A stretch of 64,000 nucleotides of DNA, from contig NZ_CP079199.1 of the NCBI RefSeq assembly GCF_024758565.1, positions 310,001 to 374,000 on the forward strand, in the 5' to 3' direction. Position numbers and translations under genes: made by a program. Of this stretch, positions 57,015 to 64,000 are shown piece by piece (positions within the stretch are counted from its first letter, which is position 1; each line of letters begins with the position of its first letter). The notes beneath the pieces are model-generated. The model did no database searches and was not told the DNA's origin. It worked only from the letters and a program-made list of their open reading frames with translations. This stretch comes from Mesomycoplasma ovipneumoniae. Its GTDB lineage: Bacteria > Bacillota_I > Bacilli_A > Mycoplasmatales > Metamycoplasmataceae.

Positions 57015-58220
57015 CTATTCTTCTAACTGATTTTCTTCATCTTCTTTAAAATTAGTAAAAGAAAGATCTCTCAGCTGTTCAATTGTTAAAAAATTAGTTG
57101 CAACATATTTAAAATCTTGATTAGAAATTTTGATTTCATCAGATTTTATAAAAGGGGTCGGATAATTTGTGATTTTTAGACGGTAAATTCCTTTTTTCTT
57201 TTCGTAGTCAATTAATTTTTTGTGTATTTGTTGAGAAAAACCAACACTAATTTTCTCAAAATCAGAATTAATGGACATTTCGACTTTTGGATTTAAGGAT
57301 CCTGAAAAATTATAAGGAATAATGAATCCTTGTTGGGAAATTTGTGAATTTCCACTAAAAACAACCCGTTCTTTTGAATCATAAAAAGTGCTTGAAGTTA
57401 TGAAAATGTCCCCAATTATGTATTTTCCCTCAACAATTTCGAGTTTTGTGTTTTTATTATAGATATCTGGGCGAAATTGGAATGATAAATTTAAAAAATT
57501 TTTTGCTGCTGTGGTTGATTTTATTGGCAGATTTGTCAGTTTTAAGTCAGAAATATTGATCTGGCGGTCAATATTTCCAGCATGAAAAGTCTCAGGATCA
57601 ACCCCAACCTTAAAAATATTTATATTGTGTTTTTCTTGAATAAATTTAACAGGAAAAAAATAAACTGTTTGTTCGTCGATTTTTTCATAAGTTTTAGAAA
57701 ATTCACGTGAGGCGTCAGCACCTAAATTTGCCATTTTTATTGACTTTAAAAGTTTAAAGCCAATTCCTTGATTTTGGATAGAATATTCTTTGCGTACATC
57801 TGAAAAATTGCGGATTTTTACCACATTATCAAGCATGATTTGTTGCTCGTTATCTTTTGTTAAATACACTAAAATATTATCTATTTTTTCAAATTTGTCA
57901 GCTTTATCTTTACTTTTTTCGCCATCAAGACCTCCAAAAATAAAAATTGCTTGATTAAATCGCTCAGGTAATAATTCTAAAACTTTTGGACCTGCAGGAA
58001 GTGAATTATTTACTTGAACATAAGCATTCACTTTTCCCGGTATTTTTGAAAAAACAGTGACAATTACTGTATATCTATTTGAAACAATATCGCGCTCGAT
58101 TTTTACAAATTGTCTAATTCCATTAGGTGATGAATTTGATGCATAGTTAAAAGAAATTTGGCCATAGCTTCTTGCAATTTGAATTTCGGGGCTTTGGCTT
58201 GGAATAAGATCTAAATTCAT
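57015..58220 (-). CDS. hypothetical beta-rich protein
   Basis: Encodes 401 aa with no UGA. It lacks a signal peptide and a membrane helix. Alternating hydrophobic residues suggest several beta domains (NRYTVIVTVFSKIPGKVNAYVQ, given here over two strands, and GIYRLKITNYPTPF). Ends with an acidic tail KEDEENQLEE. Located 3 nt after the 120-aa gene and abutting the anchored 141-aa gene. Function unknown; it may partner with the anchored protein. Confidence 0.65.
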   Translation of the reverse strand: MNLDLIPSQSPEIQIARSYGQISFNYASNSSPNGIRQFVKIERDIVSNRYTVIVTVFSKIPGKVNAYVQVNNSLPAGPKVLELLPERFNQAIFIFGGLDGEKSKDKADKFEKIDNILVYLTKDNEQQIMLDNVVKIRNFSDVRKEYSIQNQGIGFKLLKSIKMANLGADASREFSKTYEKIDEQTVYFFPVKFIQEKHNINIFKVGVDPETFHAGNIDRQINISDLKLTNLPIKSTTAAKNFLNLSFQFRPDIYNKNTKLEIVEGKYIIGDIFITSSTFYDSKERVVFSGNSQISQQGFIIPYNFSGSLNPKVEMSINSDFEKISVGFSQQIHKKLIDYEKKKGIYRLKITNYPTPFIKSDEIKISNQDFKYVATNFLTIEQLRDLSFTNFKEDEENQLEE

Positions 58221-58223
58221 AAA

Positions 58224-58586
58224 CTAAAGATTTAAAATTATAATAAATTGGTCGATTGCTTTGTGCATATTTTTATAATATGTAGACTTGGACCAGTATT
58301 TTTTAATTCAATTACGGTCATTATCGATAAATTCTTTGATTAAAAGTTTAGTGTATCTAGGTTCTAAGAGTGAAAGCGCTCTTTCAATTGCTGAAATTGG
58401 TAAATCATCATTTTTATTTGCAATTCCTAAAGTTTCATAAACTTTTTCTTTTTGTGAGTGGAGTTTATTAGTTTTATGATATAGGAATAAAAAAGAGACT
58501 AGTGATTTTTTTTGAACAAATGTCCATTCTGATGGATCTTTTAATTTTTTGCGCAATGATCTTGTCGGTTTACGGAAATCATCCAT
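58224..58586 (-). CDS. small protein with sigma-region-4-like HTH end
   Basis: Encodes 120 aa with a UGA Trp. The basic N-terminus (TRSLRKKLKDPSEW) is followed by helices and a C-terminal stretch, LLEPRYTKLLIKEFIDN then KYWSKSTYYKNMHKAIDQFI, which has the form of a sigma-70 region 4 or phage ArpU-like helix-turn-helix (Ser-Thr-Tyr-Tyr recognition helix). This is pattern-based. It resembles conserved mycoplasma proteins proposed as transcription factors. First gene of a three-gene operon. Confidence 0.6.
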
Positions 58587-58643
58587 TTTTATAACTCCTG
58601 TAAAAAATTTAAACTCAAAAAATTAATAAATGGTCAAAATATT

Positions 58644-59909
58644 TTAACTTCATTGAAATTCAAAATTATAAATTTTAACAGTGTCGCCTGATTTTATTCC
58701 TAGTTTTAAAAGTTCATTTCACAAGCCTATATTTTTAATTTTCGAGTTAAATCTAAAAATATTTTCCTGAGAATTTAATGGTATTTTATTAACTATTTTT
58801 TTAATTAATTCACCAGTAACCTCGTAAAACCCTGGAAATTTATTAGTAATTAAAAACGGTGCTTCGAGATTATATTCAACAAAATCTTCCTTTTTGTCTG
58901 TTTCCTCGATATTTTCAGTTTGATTTGCTTGCAAAATAAGCTCAAACATTTTTTTCTTTATATTTTGAATTTCAGCACTATTATTTGAAATCAAACTGGC
59001 TTCAATTACGGGAATTTCGGGAAATTCTTGTTGAAAAAGTTGAATATTTTTTTTAAAACTGGGTAAATCAGATTTATTTGCTATTATTATTTGGCTTAGT
59101 TTTAGCAATTTTTGGCTAAAATTAGCTAGTTCGGCATTAATACTTTTAAAATCATCAATCGGGTTTTTTTCTTGGCTACCAAAATCAATCACATGAGCAA
59201 TTGCACGGCAACGTTCGATATGCTTTAAAAAAACAATTCCCATTCCTTTTCCCAAACTTGCTCCTGAAATTAAACCAGGCAAATCTGCAACAACAAATGA
59301 ATCATTGTAAGATTTTACCATGCCCAGTTGCGGAACAATAGTTGTAAATTCATAATTAGCAATTTTGGGTTTAGAGTTAGAAATTAATGATAAAAGTGTG
59401 GATTTTCCGGCATTTGGTTTACCAACCAGACCAATATCAGCCATAACTTTGAGTTCAAGTTGAAGAATTAATTTTTGACCTTCTTCACCGTTTTCAGATA
59501 TTCGGGGTGCTTTATTTCTTGAATTCTTAAAACGGGCATTGCCCTGACCGCCTTTGCCGCCACAGGCAATTAAATATTTTTTTTGAGTAATTACATCACA
59601 AATCAGAGTGTTTTTTGAAAACACTTGTGTTCCAAGGGGGACTTTTACAAAAATATCCTTACCATTAGCTCCGGTCCTATTTTTTGATCTACCATTTTCA
59701 CCATTATTTCCGAAAATTTTTTTAGTTTGATAAAACGGAAATAACGAATTTAGACCAGAATCTCCAATAAAATAAATAGAACCTCCATTACCACCATCTC
59801 CGCCATCTGGTCCACCTTTATCAACATGAGCCTCTCTGCGAAATGATATTACACCGTCACCACCCCTACCTGCTTGAATTTCTATTGAAACTTGATCAAT
59901 AAATCTCAT
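58644..59909 (-). CDS. obg: Obg GTPase (CgtA)
   Basis: Encodes 421 aa with UGA Trp near the end. Glycine-rich Obg fold (1-158: GGDGVISFRREAHVDKGGPDGGDGG in part), G domain with GKPNAGKSTL, the TTIVPQLG switch, DLPGLI and NKSDL, then an OCT domain with GLWNELLKLGIKSGDTVKI. It acts in late 50S assembly and stress response. One base after the kinase gene on the same strand. Confidence 0.96.
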
Positions 59910-59910
59910 T

Positions 59911-60633
59911 TTATTCCTTTCATAATTTATATTGTTCGTATAAATTATCTAATTTTTCCATGTAAGGGGTGTCGTCAAAATATTTAGTTTCTTGAGCATT
60001 CACTCATAAAATTATAAGGTAAAGAACGAAAATTCTATGCAATAATATTAGTTTATAATTTAGTTTTCCATAGAAATTAAGAAAAATTTTTTCCTGATCA
60101 TTATCTAACCTTGCAGATTCTATAAAATATGCAAGATCAAAATGTATGTCGCCTTTTGATGCATATTCTCAATCTAAAAAATAAATTTTTTTGTTTTTTT
60201 CAACCATATTCATTAATCACAAGTCATTATGAAGTGGTTTAGTTTTATCCATATTTACCAAAATTTCATTGATAAATGGGTTATATTTTTCAATTGTAGG
60301 GTTTTTTATCCCTTTTTCAGATAGAATTTTTAAATATTGTTCTACTCGAAATGCATGGTTAGATGGTGGAAAAACTAAATTTGAATTATGAATTTGTCTT
60401 AATTGCAAAGCGATTTTTTCAAGCGATTCAGTGGTAATTTCTACACTAGATCCTTCAATTCATTCTCAAATAATTTGTTCTTTTGAATCAAATATTAATT
60501 TTGGAACAAAATCAAAATTTGATAAAATTGAATAATCAATTTGATGATTCATTCCATTATAAACTTTTTCTTGAATAAATTGTGAATCCTTGCGAAAAGA
60601 TTTATTAGTAAAACCAATTGAAATTTTTTTCAT
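59911..60633 (-). CDS. LicA/choline kinase-like aminoglycoside-fold kinase
   Basis: Encodes 240 aa, ending YKLWKE. Brenner motif HNDLWLMNMV (usual HGDLWxxN), DFG-equivalent IYFLDWEYASKGDIHFDLAYFIE. The N-terminal lobe is short (GFTNKSFR). Such kinases phosphorylate choline or ethanolamine for lipid or surface modification, or small sugars. No ribosome site before ATG 60633; a TATAGT lies directly upstream. Confidence 0.8.
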
Positions 60634-60679
60634 ACTATAAATTTTATTAGATTTTTAGGATTTTAAGCTAATAATTCTT

Positions 60680-60781
60680 GCTAGGACAAAAATAAATGTA
60701 TCTTTTTTCCGCCCTAGCGTACTATTTTAAGAAAAACTGCTAATTTTTTCTTAAAATAGGAAAATTGGTCGATTTTTCCTA
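60680..60781. promoter_or_regulatory. three successive hairpins in the divergent kinase-recA region
   Basis: GCTAGG/CCTAGC (60680-60685 and 60713-60718); CTATTTTAAGAAAAA with a perfect 15-bp complement (60722-60736, 60745-60759); TAGGAAAA/TTTTCCTA (60757-60764, 60774-60781). No gene ends here, since both neighbours start outward. The region could attenuate either gene or be left from a lost gene. Confidence 0.5.
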
Positions 60782-60869
60782 CTTTTGAGGTTTTTTTACA
60801 AAAAAAATTAACTTAAAATAAGAAAAAACAAGAAAATTATTTATAACCCAATATTTAAAAAGGACAAAA

Positions 60870-61883
60870 ATGACTGAAATAAACGATAAATCACTATTAA
60901 AACAAGCTCTAAGTGATATTAAGAAAAAATTTGGAAATGAATCTATCATGGTTTTAGGTGAAAAACCACCGATTGACACTGAAGTTTTTTCCTCTGGAAG
61001 TATGGCCATTGATATGGCTTTGGGAATTGGCGGATTCCCAAAAGGTAGAATTATTGAAATTTATGGTCCTGAATCATCAGGAAAAACGACTATTACCTTA
61101 CACGCGATTGCCGAAGTTCAAAAGCGCGGTGGAATTGCGGCATTTATTGACGCCGAACACTCAATTGATTCTCAATATGCAAAAAATTTAGGAATTGATA
61201 TTGATAATTTAATTCTTTCTCAGCCAGATTCGGGTGAACAAGCCCTTGATATTGTCGACACATTAGCAAAAACAAAAGCTATTGACTTGATTGTTGTAGA
61301 TTCGGTTGCCGCTTTAGTTCCAATGGCAGAGCTGCAAGGCGAAATGAAAGATCAAGTAATTGGGGCGCAAGCGCGACTTATGTCAAAAGCGCTTCGAAAA
61401 ATAACTGCATCATTAAATAAAAACGGTACAACAGTTATTTTTATTAATCAAATTCGTGAAAAAGTAGGGGTAATTTTTGGAAATCCAGAAACAACTCCAG
61501 GTGGTAGAGGGCTAAAATTTTACGCTTCAATTCGACTTGATGTAAGAAAAGTTCAACAAATTTCAACAGGAAATGATATAACAGGGCATAGCGTAAAAAT
61601 AAAAGTTGTTAAAAATAAGCTTGCAATCCCGTTTAAAACAGCATTAGTTGAAATTGTTTTTGCAAAAGGTATTTCAAAATCTGCTGAACTTATTCATTTA
61701 GGAGAAGAATTAGGTGTTCTTACCAGAAAAGGATCATGATTTGCATATAAAGGTGAAAATATCGCACAAGGAAAAATGAATTTGAAGCTTTTACTTGAAA
61801 ATAATGAGAAATTATTTAATGAAATAAAGGAGGAAATTACTGAAAAACTAAACGAAAATCAAAAGGAAAATGTAGAAATATAG
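60870..61883 (+). CDS. recA: RecA recombinase
   Basis: Encodes 337 aa with a UGA Trp after RKGS. P-loop GPESSGKT (66-73), [20 protein letters not shown], and DNA-binding loops [10 protein letters not shown] and EVxxVF-type ends. C-terminal acidic tail ([17 protein letters not shown]) is short. AAAAGGAC precedes the ATG. No LexA-type SOS box seen. Confidence 0.98.
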
Positions 61884-61898
61884 TAAAATTATACCATA

Positions 61899-63431
61899 AT
61901 GTTCAAAAGAGCAAAGTGGATTTTTTACTATTTTTTTTTATTAATTTTCCTTGCGGGTTTTAGCGGAACTATTTACATTATTTATGTTTATCTGTCTAGA
62001 GATATTGATTGAATCGCTATTTTAGCATTTGTTTTGGTTTATAGTTCTACCTCGCTTTTTAATTTATTTATTTTGCTACAAAGAAGAAGACATGAAGCAA
62101 AAATTTCATGACTGATTGCTTGTTCTATTTTGCCAATAATTGGGCCAATTGCTTATATTTTTTTAGGGCGAAAATACTCAAATCACCAAGATATTAAGCA
62201 TTATTTTTCACAATATCAGTATTTTATTAGCCCAAATAAAACTGATGAAAAGTTACTAGAAAAAATCCCTAAAACTGATCGAGATTTATTGGTTTATTCA
62301 AGTGAATATTTCTTATCTCCTGTTCAAAAATTTACTGGCGATTTGCTTGTTGATGGTCATAGTTTTTTTGAAAAACTTTTTAACGACATTCAGAAGGCAA
62401 AAAAATTCATTTTTATTGATGTTTATATTGTAAAAAACGACTTTATTTGAAAAAAGTTAAAAAAATTGCTAATTAATAAACGTAAACAAGGTGTAAAAAT
62501 TAAGATTTTGGTTGATTCTTTTGGGGCTTATTACATAAAAACACGGCAATGACTTGAATTAAGAAGTCAAAAAATCGAAATTCTTTTGTTTAATGCGCTC
62601 AAATTACCTTTTATTTCAGGCCAAAGTTTTTATAGAAACCACAGAAAAGTTTTTCTAATTGACGGAAAAATTGTATATACTGGTGGAAATAATATTTCTG
62701 AAGAATACTCCGGTTTTGACAAAAATTTTGGCTATTGAATGGATTTAAATCTTCGACTTGAAGGCGAAATTGTCGAAACTTATTGCCGAAATTTCCTATT
62801 TCATTGGTCAAAATGGGGTAAAAAAAATATTTCTAAATCTGAAATTAATAATTTTTGCAAATTTGAAGAAAACAGCATTCAATCTACTAAAATTAAAAAT
62901 TTAGGGGTTGTTATTCAAAATGGTCCAAATTTACCCGACTCATTGATTGAGGGTTTTATTTTAAAAAGTATTTATTCGGCCAAAAAAAATATTAAAATTT
63001 TTACACCATATTTTGTGCCAACACAAAAAATTATCGACGCACTTAAAGACGTTTTGCTTGCAAAAATAGAGGTAGAAATTTTTATACCAGGCAGAAACGA
63101 TATTTTAATGATTAAAAGTTTTAATCATTACTTTGCGTACAAATTGCTAAAAAAAGGTGCTAAAATTTATTTTTTTAAGGAAATCTTTTTTCACGGGAAA
63201 TCAATAGTTATTGATGATAATATTGGGATGATTGGGACAGCAAATTTAGATGCTAGGTCCTTATTTTTCCAGTATGAAACCAATTTATTTTTTAAAGGTA
63301 AAATTTTAAACAAGTTTTTAAATCATATTGACTTACTTAAAAAACAAAATATTATTGTTGAAATAAAAGCATTTAATAAAATTTCTAATATTTTTAAGTT
63401 TTTAATTTTCTTTTTGAAAACTTTGGTTTAA
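61899..63431 (+). CDS. cls: cardiolipin synthase (PLD family)
   Basis: Encodes 510 aa with several UGA Trp codons. Two N-terminal helices (about 8-30, 38-60) anchor it, followed by two phospholipase D domains with complete HKD motifs: HRKVFLID and HGKSIVID (each HxKxxxxD). It joins phosphatidylglycerol units to make cardiolipin. ATG is 15 nt after recA with no ribosome site. A TTG or coupling from recA is conceivable. Confidence 0.93.
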
Positions 63432-63449
63432 AAAATAGCTTTTTTATAG

Positions 63450-63455
63450 TATAAT
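63450..63455 (+). promoter_or_regulatory. -10 box for secG-rnr
   Basis: TATAAT, 24 nt before the secG ATG. The preceding TTTTTT run and short leader resemble other mycoplasma promoters, which often lack a clear -35. Confidence 0.45.
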
Positions 63456-63479
63456 TGAACTTACTTTTGGTTGTTAGTC

Positions 63480-63713
63480 ATGTTAAAAACAGTTTTAATT
63501 ATTTTTATTGCGATTTTTGGTTTCCTGATTGTTTTAGTTTCGCTAATTATGTCCCCACATTCAAACTCATTCTCTGGAGCACTGATTGGATCGAGTGATT
63601 TGGATTTATTCCAAGTGTCCAAAGAACGTGGTATCAAAAAGTTCACAAAATGAGCAATGTTTATATTGGGGTTTATTTTTTTAGCTCTGTCGTTAGTAAT
63701 TAGGTTGTTATAA
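63480..63713 (+). CDS. secG: protein-export membrane protein SecG
   Basis: Encodes 77 aa with one UGA Trp. Two helices (2-24 and about 58-76) around a cytoplasmic loop with SNSFSGALIGSSDLDLF and KERG, the SecG signature. Part of SecYEG translocon. Followed 5 bp later by rnr, the widely conserved secG-rnr order. Confidence 0.9.
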
Positions 63714-63718
63714 AATTC

Positions 63719-64000
63719 ATGGAAATTATATCTCAAGAAAAGCTCAAAAATTTTCTTCAAAATGAAAAAACTTTTATTGAAATTGTTAGAAAATTTAACG
63801 TGCCTTTTGACTTAAACCAACATTTGACACACCAAATAAGCAATTTAATTGAAAATTTTCAGATTTTCAAAACTCTAGAAGGTAAATATTATTGGCCTAA
63901 ATTTATAGAAACTCGGGTTGGTATTTTCCGCGCTACCCAATCTTCATTTGGTTTTGTTGAAAATAAACAAAATCCGGCCCAAAAAAATAATGTTTTTATA
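63719..64000 (+). CDS. rnr: ribonuclease R, 3' end outside the window
   Basis: The ATG at 63719 follows secG. The 94 visible codons show an N-terminal winged-helix region (RKFNVPFDLNQHLTHQISNL in part) and the start of a cold-shock domain with VGIFRATQSSFGFVE. The catalytic RNB domain is beyond the window edge. It degrades structured RNA 3' to 5'. Identity rests on these domains plus the secG neighbour. Confidence 0.85.
   Translation, partial: MEIISQEKLKNFLQNEKTFIEIVRKFNVPFDLNQHLTHQISNLIENFQIFKTLEGKYYWPKFIETRVGIFRATQSSFGFVENKQNPAQKNNVFI

Overview
The window is a low-GC (AT-rich) mollicute chromosome segment. At least 25 genes read through in-frame UGA codons that must encode tryptophan (for example dnaK, lepA, mtlD, rpoD, atpA and the 1,581-aa helicase), so genetic code 4 applies and all coordinates below join reading frames across UGA. 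Gene content (compact atp operon, mannitol PTS, dnaK with a CIRCE-like site, alpha2-type glycyl-tRNA synthetase, small SecG) fits Mycoplasma/Mesomycoplasma. Placement near the hyopneumoniae group is an inference from overall resemblance and was not tested. No rRNA, tRNA or CRISPR array was recognised.

Region 1 (1-6465) is accessory. An ABC exporter with a fused MacB/FtsX-like permease is followed by three tandem copies of a four-helix membrane protein of about 245 aa. The second copy carries a duplicated piece of the ABC gene's 3' end, and the third is frameshifted in an A tract (6 A instead of 7). Two long similar intergenic blocks hold IS3-type transposase tails and strong terminators.

Region 2 (6466-11086) is a mannitol locus: mtlA-mtlD-mtlF on the minus strand, a hairpin-rich 850-bp control region, and a divergent RpiR-type regulator whose promoter lies so close to its start that the mRNA may be leaderless.

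Region 3 (11087-17520) is an island: IS3 transposase relic, a glycine-zipper membrane protein followed by two paralogous membrane proteins, a type II gamma-class adenine methyltransferase abutting its probable restriction enzyme, a small repeat-containing ORF, and an interspersed repeat that recurs inverted near 28.3 kb.

Region 4 (17521-28217) is housekeeping: lepA, hup, der, cmk, dnaJ and dnaK on the minus strand, then uvrC on plus. Region 5 (28218-36484) is unusual: a cassette flanked by direct repeats with a strong extended -10 promoter, a perfect Shine-Dalgarno before a five-codon ORF and two hairpins; a 956-aa SGNH-like surface protein that has lost catalytic residues; and a giant DUF4011-type helicase-nuclease.

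Region 6 (36545-60633) is mostly conserved minus-strand core: ffh-glyS-dnaG-rpoD-nif3-nfo-tyrS, rpsB-tsf, recU, the atpIBEFHAGDC operon with a short epsilon subunit, dinB, a three-gene unknown operon, and a LicA-like kinase with obg. Region 7 (60870-64000) is on plus: recA, cls, secG and the start of rnr.
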